Shown here one piece after another: positions 1-8,442 of a stretch of 64,000 bases of DNA (the stretch's first letter is position 1; each line of letters begins with the position of its first letter). The translations under genes were made by a program, and so were the position numbers. Origin of the DNA: Pseudoips prasinana (taxonomy: Eukaryota; Arthropoda; Insecta; Lepidoptera; Nolidae); contig OX621251.1 in assembly GCA_951640165.1 (NCBI GenBank), positions 23,026,893 to 23,090,892 of the forward strand, given 5' to 3'. A model generated the notes under the pieces. It ran no database searches and was not told where the DNA came from. It saw only the letters and a program-made list of their open reading frames with translations.

Positions 1-750
1 CAAGGTTATGTTCTCCATCTCAAGCCTCTCAACGTTTGCGTCCACCCCTATCCGGTGGGCAACCTCATCTGCCGCAGCCTGGACTGTGCGCGCTGCCATC
101 CTGAGGCTTCGGACAAAAGACCCCTTGAGGTGGCGAGACTTATCCGCCACCTTTTCGACCGTGAGAAGGTGATGTTTAATGCAGGCACCAATATCGGCCG
201 TTGGCCGTGCCTGCATTTCCTTCTCTAAGTCTTCAACCGACGGAAGACTTCGCTTGGCACGCGTATTGGACGGACATCCCGCAAGCTCTGGGTCTTCCTC
301 TTCAGCCTCCTCTGCGGCACTGGGCGCCAGCTTTTTCTTCTCCTGGGGCTGTTCGCTGCTCACCGCCCCCCCTGTCCGCTTTCGCGTACGCAACGCAACG
401 GACGTTTCGGAGGTGAGTGACATCAGCGAGCAATCTGAGTCGCCACCATCACTCACTGTCCCACCCGGCGCTGGTGTTGCCGGCCGCGAAAAGTGGGCCC
501 GGTTAACCACCACCCTTGTGGCGCTCTGCGCCCGCTGAGTTGGCCCCGACGTTGTGGAGCGTTTGGGGACGAAACCCAATGGCTCCAACATAACACGAGG
601 ATTGGCCATCCTCGACACATCCTCTGTAGAACGCACCATATTGTTGGATCCAGAGTGCGCAGAACTGGGCGTGCGTACCCTCTCCATGGTTTCCGTGGTC
701 TCACGGCGTTGTGTTTCTCCCTCTCTTGTATTTTCATTTTTTTTTACCAT
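1..750 (-). CDS. ORF1 (Gag-like) N-terminal part of element A, partial at the window edge
   Basis: An open frame of 250 codons runs on the minus strand from the ATG at 748-750 to position 1 with no stop. A second in-frame ATG lies at 685-687. Its product should be the nucleic-acid-binding ORF1p that packages the element RNA. The visible part is low-complexity and Ser/Thr/Arg-rich, and includes FSRPATPAPG followed by a segment reading VEKVADKSRHLKGSF. The same two landmarks, FSRPATPVPG and VEKVADTSRNLKGNL, occur in ORF1 of element I (21,384 leftward), which fixes the reading frame. The CCHC zinc knuckles expected at the C-terminus lie outside the window. The + strand ORFs over this region are shadows. 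Confidence 0.8.
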   Translation of the reverse strand, partial: MVKKNENTREGETQRRETTETMERVRTPSSAHSGSNNMVRSTEDVSRMANPRVMLEPLGFVPKRSTTSGPTQRAQSATRVVVNRAHFSRPATPAPGGTVSDGGDSDCSLMSLTSETSVALRTRKRTGGAVSSEQPQEKKKLAPSAAEEAEEEDPELAGCPSNTRAKRSLPSVEDLEKEMQARPTADIGACIKHHLLTVEKVADKSRHLKGSFVRSLRMAARTVQAAADEVAHRIGVDANVERLEMENITL

Positions 751-1360
751 AATAAATCCCACGAGTGGGGAGGAACTAAACGTCAACCCGGGTAGAGCCC
801 CCCCATTACCCGAGCAAGCGTACATTTTTGTCCAACCAGGGGGTCCGCAGGTACCCTGGCTGGAGGCGCGCCCGCGACTGACCACCCGTCAGCCACGCAT
901 CCCATGGCCACGCGCCATAACTGGGGATTAGGGTGATTTTTAATTGAGGTTTTCTTCCTCTCGGGCCGGGCGGTTAAGCCAAGCCCGTCGGTCCCGACAA
1001 ACGCCGCGAGACATGACCACGACACGTCATCATCGGGATAACGACAACGGCAATGACACTTGAGGAGAAATTCTCCTACCAGTGTCTGCCCGGCGGCAGG
1101 GTAAGTGCATGCCGAGCTCGCCTACTCCGGTTATCCTAAGCGGTTCTCGGTGAGAAGCACTTGGATAAGGTGCCACTCCACTGCCAGAATATTCGCCACG
1201 AGCAGTAACCCTACCTTGAAATAGGATAAATCCCATTGCAAGGCATGATTACTGCCCGCGCCCAGGGCACACCGTCCCACCAACTTCCGTTCTCCCCGGA
1301 CGTATCCATAAGAGACTGGAAGCAGTGGGCACACGAGGAGGTTTTCTGACCACGTGCCCC
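1..1360 (-). mobile_element. Element A: 5' part of a telomere-associated R1-clade (TRAS/SART-type) non-LTR retrotransposon
   Basis: The minus strand holds a 5' UTR (751-1360) followed by the start of ORF1, which runs off the left edge of the window. The 5' terminus, at 1360, matches the terminus of element E at 11045: both read GTGCCCCACACT on the + strand and then pass into CCTAA repeats, with a shared GAGGAGGTTTT block just inside. Everything downstream of the ORF1 N-terminal part lies outside the window, so completeness cannot be judged. The 5' UTR holds no other gene. Confidence 0.85.
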
Positions 1361-2063
1361 ACACTAAAATAACCTAACCTAACTAAAATATTACACTAAC
1401 CTAACCTAAAAAAAATATAACTCTTACCTAACCTCACAAAAATATAACACAAACCTAACCTAACCTAACAAATATATTACACTTACCTAACCTTACCTTA
1501 CAAAAATATTACACTAACCTAACCTACTAAAAATATTACACTCACCTAACCTAATCTAACAAAAATATTACACTTACCTAACCTAACAAAAATATAACAC
1601 TATTATACCAACCTAACCTCACAAAAATATTACACAAACCTATCCTAACCTAACAAAAATATTACACTCACCTAACCTAACCTCACAAAAATATTACACA
1701 AACCTAACCTAACAAAAATATTACACTAACCCAACCTAACCTACCAAAAATATTACACTCACCTAACCTAACCTAACAAAAATATTACACTAACCTAGCC
1801 TTACAAAAATATTACACTAACCTAACCTAACCTTTCGAAAATATTTCACTCACCTAACCTAACCTAACAAAAATATTACACAAATCTAACCTAACCTTAC
1901 AAAAATATTACACTAACCTAACCTCACAAAAATATTACACAAATCTAACCTAACCTAACAAAAAAATTACACTAACCTAACCTAACAAAAATATTATACT
2001 AACCTAACCTCACAAAAATATTACACAAACCTAACCTAACCTAACATAAATATTACTCTAACC
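1361..2063. repeat. Composite telomeric minisatellite, tract 1
   Basis: About 700 bp of tandem units combine two or three CCTAA telomere motifs with the spacer CAAAAATATTACACTAA, giving periods near 27 and 32 bp. Units differ by point changes (for example CACAAACC, CACTCACC, CACTTACC) and no long pure CCTAA run occurs. CCTAA on the + strand fits a left chromosome end. The last unit carries the variant ATTACTCTAACC, which is repeated at 5939-5954 as the target-site duplication of element B/D. Confidence 0.95.
2048..2063. repeat. Left TSD of element B/D
   Basis: AAATATTACTCTAACC lies immediately before the poly(T). It is identical to 5939-5954. The CTCT variant is rare in the array, which otherwise reads CACT, so the pair is diagnostic and not just array periodicity. 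Confidence 0.85.
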
Positions 2064-2551
2064 TTTTTTTTTTTTTTTTTTTTTTTTTACATGGTGGAAA
2101 TGCATTAAACTTACGCATACCCGCCGCTTGGGGAGGCGACGGGTTATGTGGGACTCACTCGGGCTAGTCCCGGGATACGCACTAAAACCACCATGGTAGC
2201 CAGCCTCACAATGCCTGTAGCGGGGGGCCTGGGTACTCGTGAACGATCTCGCCAGTACCCCCGCTATACACTGAGCGTCTGAGACTCTCGTGAAGGGGAC
2301 GGGAGGGGGCCAAATGCCTCCTCCCCTCCCCTTCACGCACAAGCGCGTTTAGGCAACCTGAGCTACAGCAGGTTACCTCTTCCCGGGACCGCTTATGTAA
2401 GACGAGTGGAGTTCCCATCCTCCAAACGCCAGCGGTCCCAGGGGCGACGTCAAGCCGGGGAGAAGCCAGCCGGACGCCGCAGTCTCTCTCGCGCTGAGAT
2501 TAGATCCCAGCGCCGGCGCCGATGAAGCGGATATTAGTGTCAATATCCAGT

Positions 2552-2880
2552 TCATCGGCGCCGTCTCGTTCTCCTACGGGAGGGATCGTTGCGCTCCCTC
2601 TCGCGCTCGGCGGCCTCCTTCTTGAGCATAACAGCTTCACAGAAGGAGGCCACCGCGTTCCATCCGGTTGTCGCCGCCAGCATAGCCGAAACCACTGCTG
2701 GCAGCGAGAGGTCCAATCCTATTTCAGCGACCAGGACTCGCCTCTCGGGGGCCCAAACTGGGCACTCCTCGAGTGTATGTTGGGCCGAGTCCGGGCCGCC
2801 GCCACAATGGTGACACGACGGTGTCGCCTCTCTACCTATTCGACACAGGTACTCACCGAAACACCCGTGTCCGGTGAGTA

Positions 2881-2881
<1 letters not shown>
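2552..2881 (-). pseudogene. ORF2 C-terminal block of element B/D (zinc-finger tail)
   Basis: This is the end of the ORF2 polyprotein, containing the typical R1-clade C-terminal zinc finger CHHCGGGPDSAQHTLEEC and a basic tail RRRTRRRR before the stop at 2552. The preceding motif ILTGHGCFGEYLCRIGRE is conserved in elements C, G and I. Upstream coding is cut at 2881 by the poly(T) tail of element C and resumes, in frame, at 4597-5938. An ORF that reads through the poly(T) as a run of lysines is artefactual. Because ORF2 lacks its N-terminal endonuclease, this copy cannot be active. Confidence 0.85.

Positions 2882-2883
<2 letters not shown>
2869..2883. repeat. Left TSD of nested element C
   Basis: GTCCGGTGAGTATCT is identical to 4582-4596. 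The two copies bracket element C and lie at the same codon of B/D ORF2 (the ILTG position). The final T is ambiguous with the poly(T) run. Confidence 0.9.
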
Positions 2884-2931
<48 letters not shown>

Positions 2932-4581
2932 GGGGTGGAAAATCCTGCATGGATGTCCTCCGCCTCGGGGGAGGCGGAGGGGTCTGTCAGACTCCTACTG
3001 ACTAAAAACCACCCCGGTGTTCCATCTCACACCTGCGCCAGGGGTCGCGGGAACATACGATACTTCCGCAACCCCCGGCTGGTGCTGGCCCCTAATTGCG
3101 GGCCTCCTCGCATTAGGGGGGGGAGTGAGGTGTTAAACTCCCCCCGCAACGTCTAAGAGGGGCGCGCGTGGAACACGTCGCGCCGCCACCTCGGGTCCAG
3201 ATGTGTAGTGGGCGACGGACACCCCCGAGTCCGTCGCCCCTGGGCCCATTTAGGGGGGCCGGAAGAGGGCGTTGTCCGCCCTCCGCCGACGCCCGGTGCG
3301 TCTGCTGCGGGCCGGGTGAGAGGATGTAATCTCCCTCTCCCGTTCCGCAGCTTCCTTCCGCGAGATGACTGTCTCGCAGAAGGAAACCACCGCGTCCCAG
3401 GACTCTTCGCCGCCAACCATCGAGTTTACGACGGCCGGCAGCGACAGGTCACTGCCTACTCCAGAAATGAGGGCACGGCGCTGCTCCTCCCAAGCGGCAC
3501 ACTCTGCCAGCGTATGCAGCGCCGTGTCCTCCCGACAGTCGACGCAGTGGTGACACCGGGCGTCCGGCTCCCTGTTTATGCGACACAGGTACTTCCCGAA
3601 GCAGCCATGCCCCGAGAGTACCTGCGTCACCCGAAACGACAGGGAGCCGTGCCTCCTCCCGAGCCAACGCTCGAGTACCGGCCGGACCGCCTCGATAGTG
3701 ACGAGGCCGGCGGTTGGGCGCGAGAGCCTGTCCCGCCATTCCGCCACCAGGGCCTCGCGAAGCTGCGACCGACGCAACTCCATATGTCGCTGCATCGGCC
3801 GCTCGCCTTGCGCCAGCATCTCCTCGCGCCACCGGTACAGTGACGCGAGTACTTTCGCCTCGAGGTCCCAGGGCGGGGATCCGGCCAGTACACAGGCCGC
3901 CTCGTAGGAGACCGTGCGATATCCCCTGATGACTCTGACGGCCATAGCTCTCTGCGGTCTCCGCAGAACAGCAATGCTACCGGCCGTCAGGTCAGCCGCC
4001 CAGATCGGGGCCCCGTACAGGGCCATCGATCGCACGATCCCCATGTAGAGCCGCCTACAGGCTGCGCTTGGCCCCCCCAGATTGGGAAGCAGCGTTGAAA
4101 GCGCCCCAGCCGCGCCCATCAGCTTGGGCACCAGCCGCCGGAAATGGGGTCCGAAGTCCCAACGGCTGTCGAGCACCAATCCCAGGTACTTCATGGTAGG
4201 CTCGACAGCGATCCGAACCCCCCCGACCACAATGTGTGATCCGGGCGGCGGCGCCCGCCGGGGACCATGGAACATCATGGCCTCCGACTTGTTGAGGGCC
4301 ACCTCCAGGCCGAGGCGCCGGATGCGGCTCACCACCTGTGAGACCGCAGCCGTCGCTAGCAACGCTGCCTCCCTGTGCGAACTCCCACGGGCCGTGACCA
4401 GCGTGTCGTCCGCATAACACGTCAGGTCCACGCCCGGCTGGAGTTCGCCCCTCAGCACCCAGTCGTACCCGATGTTCCACAGGAGCGGGCCCAAAACTGA
4501 ACCCTGTGGAACACCGCACGACATTGAGTGCCGGTGTCCGCCATCACGTCCCACGTAAGTGACACACCTCTCCGCCAGGTA
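2884..4581 (-). mobile_element. Element C: 5'-truncated R1-clade retrotransposon nested inside B/D
   Basis: A poly(T) of about 46 nt (2884-2929), a 3' UTR (2930-3249) and the C-terminal half of ORF2 (3250-4581) on the minus strand. It sits in the ORF2 coding sequence of B/D and not in telomere repeats, with a 15-bp TSD at 2869-2883 and 4582-4596. Its ORF2 ends in a tail like that of element E (RRRRADNALFRPP versus RRRAHIANLRPP), so C and E form one subfamily, distinct from B/D, G and I. Confidence 0.9.
3250..4581 (-). pseudogene. ORF2 C-terminal half of element C (reverse transcriptase and zinc finger)
   Basis: An uninterrupted frame of 444 codons begins in the reverse-transcriptase palm just before GVPQGSVLGPLLW. 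It includes the catalytic YADD box (LTCYADDTLV), the KYLGLVLDSRW block, the thumb region, the SGHGCFGKYLCRINRE motif and the C-terminal zinc finger CHHCVDCREDTALHTLAEC. The stop is at 3250. The endonuclease and the RT fingers are absent, because the 5' truncation at 4581 removes them, so it is a dead-on-arrival copy despite its clean frame. The clean frame suggests a fairly recent insertion. Confidence 0.88.
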
Positions 4582-4596
4582 GTCCGGTGAGTATCT
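4582..4596. repeat. Right TSD of nested element C
   Basis: GTCCGGTGAGTATCT is a perfect copy of 2869-2883. On the minus strand it encodes the ILTG segment, where the B/D ORF2 frame continues into the 2552-2881 block. Confidence 0.9.
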
Positions 4597-5938
4597 GTGT
4601 CAACCTAAAGGTTAGGCTGCCCCGTTTCCGGAGCAGCCATGCGTCAAACCACGGCAGGACCGCACCGACAGAGCGTTGACGCAAGCCTCTCGGCAATTCA
4701 AGCCGCTCGCGCCAAATCTCTAAGGCCTGTCGGTGCGCGTCCCGCCGCACGTTTGTCCAGTCCGGTTGTTGGCCCCCGGCATCCGAGCGGGCACGGACGA
4801 GATCGTAAACTCTCGCGTCCATGTCCGCCAAGATGTCCAGTGGCGGGAATCGTCCTAGTAAAGTCGCCGCCTCGAAGGAGATCGTCCGGTATCCACGGAC
4901 CACTCTGATGGCAACCACCCGCTGCACGCTATTCAAAAGAGCTTTGCAGCGGGGAGCTCCCGCCAGTCCAGAAGACCAGACGGGAGCGCCGTAGAGGGCC
5001 ATAGACCGGATAACCCCACAGTAGAGGCGGCGGACTTCTTCCCGGGGTCCCCCGAGGTTGGGCAGCAGACGCTGGAGTGCGCCCGCCGCTCCGCGAAGTC
5101 GGGGGACCAGCTGGACAAAGTGGGCGTCAAAAGCCCACCTACTGTCCAGCGTCAGCCCGAGGTATTTGAGGGTTTGCCCAACTGGGACCGCCTCACCACA
5201 CACCTGAATCCGCGTGCTGGGAGGTTCCCTGCCCCGACGGAGGCTGTGGAACCAAAGCGCCTCAGTTTTATGAGGCGCTACCTGAAGGCCCAGCCCGCGG
5301 ACACTGCCGACGACGCAGGCTACTCCCAGTTCGGCAAGCCGTGCCACATCCGTGAAATTGCTCCCCCTGGCCAACACGAGAGTGTCATCTGCATAGCAAA
5401 CGACATCTACGCCGAGGGGGAGCCTCGTCCTAAGGACCGCGTCAAAAGCGAGGTTCCACAAGAGGGGTCCTAAAACAGATCCCTGTGGAACCCCGCGATC
5501 GACCTCCCTTGACATTCCCTCTCCGCCCCGAGCCGTGTACACGATGAGCCTATCGCTCAGATACGAGCTAACAATCCCCTGTAGGTAAGGGGGCACGTTG
5601 TGGTAACCCAGTGCCTCCCTTATTGCCCACCACGGGAGGGAGTTGAAGGCGTTGACAATGTCAAGACTGACAGCCATCGCCACTCCCCCCTCCCGAACGA
5701 CGTCCTGTGACAGGGATTGGACCCGCCGGATTGCGTCCACCGTCGAACGACCGCGACGGAAGCCGAACTGGCAGTCCGACAGGTCAGGCCCATCTCGTGA
5801 CAGGTGCCCGCTGAGACGGGCGGACACTACTCGCTCGAAGAGTTTGCCCACCTCGTCCAGAAGGCAAATGGGTCGGAACGAAGAGGGAGAGTCCGCATTT
5901 CTCCCTCTCTTTTGGATGAGGACGAGCTTGGCCTCCTT
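4597..5938 (-). pseudogene. ORF2 reverse-transcriptase block of element B/D
   Basis: A continuous minus-strand frame from the truncation at 5938 to the TSD near 4596 covers most of the R1-type reverse transcriptase. In order it contains RPICLLDEVGKLFERV, QFGFRRGRSTVDAI, SLDIVNAFNSLPW, GVPQGSVLGPLLW, the catalytic VVCYADDTLV, LKYLGLTLDSRW, LPNLGGPREEVRRLY and the LTFRLTQILTG thumb end. After the TSD the frame runs briefly into element C (LPGGEVCHLRGT) before a stop, while its true continuation is the block at 2552-2881. No stop interrupts this 1.3 kb, so the copy was young when element C landed in it. The 5' end is truncated in the RT fingers. Confidence 0.9.
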
Positions 5939-6011
5939 AAATATTACTCTAACCTAACCTAACCTTACAAAAATATTACACTAACCTAACCTAACCTAAC
6001 AAAAATATTAC
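5939..6011. repeat. Composite telomeric minisatellite, tract 2 (starts with the right TSD of B/D)
   Basis: A short array of CCTAA motifs with the AAAAATATTACACT spacer. Positions 5939-5954 duplicate 2048-2063. The tract ends at ATATTAC, where the poly(T) tail of element E begins, so E inserted in the spacer part of a unit and not in CCTAA. Confidence 0.9.
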
Positions 6012-6353
6012 TTTTTTTTTTTTTTTTTACGTGGGGAAATCCTTTATGGATCGTCCCGCCGCTGGGGAAGCGACGGGGTATGTCGGACTCCCAGCCAGAT
6101 GGTAGTGCTGGGTTTACCGACTAAAACCCCACGGTGTTCCTCAGCCACCTATAGTCCAGACCACGGGATTCGCTCGCGCATTCACCGCAGTCTGGACAGG
6201 CGCTGGCCCACTTTTAAGTGAGCCCCGCTTCCGTGGGGGCACCCTTGCCCCCCTCCTCAAGAGAGGCGCGCGCGGAACACGGCGCGCCACCGTCTCAGGC
6301 CTATTCTGGTCGGACGGAGGACTGCCCCAGGTCCACCGCCCGCAGGCCACTCC

Positions 6354-8440
6354 TCATGGAGGCCGGAGATTGGCGATGTGCGCCCTCCGACGCCCGGTTC
6401 TCCTGGCGCGGCTAGGCAGGGAGGATGATGTCTCCCGTTCTCGCTCCGCCACCTCTTTTGCGATCATCACCTCCTCGCAAAAGGTGGCGACGATATCCCA
6501 AGAACTCTCGCTTGCAACCATGAATTCGGTCACGGTTGCAAGCGAGATGTCAGCCGCACCCATCGCAGCACCGAGAACACGGCGCTGTGTCTCCCAGGCT
6601 GGGCATTCCACCAATGTGTGAAGCGCCGTGTCAACGGGGCAACCACAATGGTGACAACCGGGCGTCTCTTCTCGACCTATCCAATGCAACTCCAGGGCAG
6701 GGTGTTGAAAGCGTTGGAGATGTCCAAGGACACCGCCAACATCACCCCACCCCGGGACACCGCTTCCTCCGCCAGGACTCTCACCCTCGACACAGCGTGA
6801 ATGGTAGAGCGCCCATGCCGAAAGCCGAACTGGCTCTCGTCCAGGTCCGGCCCCTCTCCGCACAAGTGGCCGACGAGGCGGACTGCGATTATCCGCTCGA
6901 GCAGCTTGCCCACCTCGTCCAGCAGCACTATGGGCCGGTACCCGGACGGCGAGTCTGCAGGGCGCCCCGCCTTTCTGAGCAGGACCAGACGACCAGATTT
7001 CCACAAGGTGGGAAACTGGCCCCGCTCAAGGCACACTGTGTAGAGACCTCTCAGTTGGGGACCCAGCTCCTTCAGAGCGAGGGCTAACACGCAGCCGTGA
7101 ATCCCGTCGGGCCCCGGAGCCACGTTTTTGGCCCGGAGCCGCATCACGGCCGCCCTCAACTCTTCTTGTGTCACCTCTGGGACGCTGATGACGTTCTCGT
7201 CTGTAGGCTCTGCGGCTGTGGGCAAAGCCATTGGCGGTGGCGTATGCTCCGCTCTTGCCGGGAAGAGGACTGCCACTACTTCCTCCAGCAGCTCGGGTTG
7301 GAGACTCTCCGTGATTGGAGGCGCCGCGGCTCGAAGTTTCCCTCGAACCGCACGATAAGGGCGCCCCCACGGATCTCTGTCCAGAGTCTCCAACATCTCC
7401 TCCCTGGCTCGCGTCTTGGCCTCGCCAATGGCCAGCCACAGAGCCTCCTTCGCCGCGCGGTACACCTCATACCGCGCGGCCTCTTCGTCAGGGACCCGAC
7501 GACGTCTCCTCCGGTATCGGGTGTACTGGCGCCTGACCGCTACGCACGCGACGCGCAACTGTGCGATCTCGGCGGTCCACCAGTACACCTGGCGCCTTCC
7601 TGTCTGTGTGTGGACCCGGGGCATAGACGCGTCGCAGATTTGCGTCATCGCCCCGCGGAACCACAGCGCCTCCTCTTCGACGTCGACGGGTCCATTCGTC
7701 GCCGACTCCCGGTACCAGGCCTGGACAATGGCGGCCTCCTCGAGAAGTTCCTTGTCGATGCGCTTACGCGCCCAGCGCGGACCGTCCGCTCGCGGGGCCG
7801 GTGGACTGCGGCCGCCAGTGGTCTGGGCGGAGACGTCGAAACGGATATACCGATGATCCGACAACGTCTCCACCTCCACGGCGACACGCCAGTCGCGGAC
7901 ACGGCTCGCGACAGCAGGGCTAGCGAACGAGACGTCCACTATTGAACCACCCCGCTGCCGCACGCACGTGTGGACCGACCCCCGATTTAGGACGGTCAAG
8001 CCAGTCGTGACCGCCCACTCCTCCAGCACCTCACCCCGGGCATCCGTCACCGGAGATCCCCACGCCGCAGACTTGGCGTTGAGATCCCCGAGCAACAGCA
8101 CGGGGCGAGGGTGGAGCCGGCCTACGACGGCACCCAACTCGACAAGGAAGTTCTCGAAGTCGGCGAGACTCTTGTTGGGCGAAAAATACGCCCCAACCGT
8201 ACCAATGCCGTCCACGAGGGCTGCTACCCAGCCGTGACCTCGGGACGGGTGGACAAGAGCCCCGCCAATGATGGCCACCAAGCCGTCCAAGTCCCCCAAC
8301 CAGTTATCCCTGGGGGGGACAAAGTACGGCTCGGCGACCACCGCCACGCGAATCGACCACTCCGCCATGCTCTGGAGCAAGAGATCCTGAGCTCTGGCAC
8401 AGTGGTTGATATTGCCCTGGAGGAAATGTAACAGCGCCAT
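6354..8440 (-). pseudogene. ORF2 of element E: endonuclease plus RT N-terminus, then an internal deletion
   Basis: The frame from the ATG at 8438-8440 gives 587 codons. It starts with an apurinic-type endonuclease carrying QGNINH, VAEPY, LLGDLNAKSAAWGS and TLSDHRYI, which correspond to the family's catalytic Asn, Glu, Asp/Asn and Ser-Asp-His positions. The RT fingers follow (PGPDGIHG, RPIVLLDEVGKLLERI, QFGFRHGRSTIHAV, SLDISNAFNTLPW) and the frame ends at 6677. The next recognizable coding, out of frame, is the C-terminal IGREETPGCHHC zinc finger and tail (about 6685 to 6354). Compared with elements B/D and I, roughly 430 residues are missing, including the YADD box. The product could cut DNA but not reverse-transcribe. 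Confidence 0.88.
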
Positions 8441-8442
8441 TA
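8438..8442 (-). promoter_or_regulatory. TAATG stop-start overlap between ORF1 and ORF2 of element E
   Basis: On the minus strand the ORF1 stop TAA (8442-8440) overlaps the ORF2 start ATG (8440-8438), reading TAATG. The same UAAUG arrangement is known to couple translation of the two ORFs by termination-reinitiation in the silkworm telomere element SART1. Its presence here is seen directly; the coupling is inferred. In element I this site has decayed to a TAA with no adjacent ATG. Confidence 0.85.

Larger units (their letters stand above)
2064..5938 (-). mobile_element. Element B/D: 5'-truncated R1-clade retrotransposon split by nested element C
   Basis: A minus-strand element with a 25-nt poly(T) at 2064-2088 (the poly(A) tail in sense), a GC-rich 3' UTR to about 2551, and ORF2 coding in two blocks, 2552-2881 and 4597-5938. 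The blocks are separated by element C, and their reading frames join exactly at the TSD. The 5' end is truncated inside the reverse transcriptase at about 5938. A 16-bp TSD, AAATATTACTCTAACC, flanks the whole unit at 2048-2063 and 5939-5954. Confidence 0.9.

Noticed and set aside
1361..2063. Regular repeats with spacers, resembling a CRISPR array
   Set aside because: Spacers are identical from unit to unit and contain telomere motifs in an insect genome; it is a minisatellite.
2522..3001. ORFs with runs of F or K across the T tract at 2884-2929
   Set aside because: They translate the poly(A) tail of element C and join two unrelated pieces.
4600..4616. A telomere-like CCTAAAGGTTAGG palindrome inside B/D
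   Set aside because: It is coding sequence for LTFRL in ORF2, conserved as protein in other copies; not a telomere remnant.
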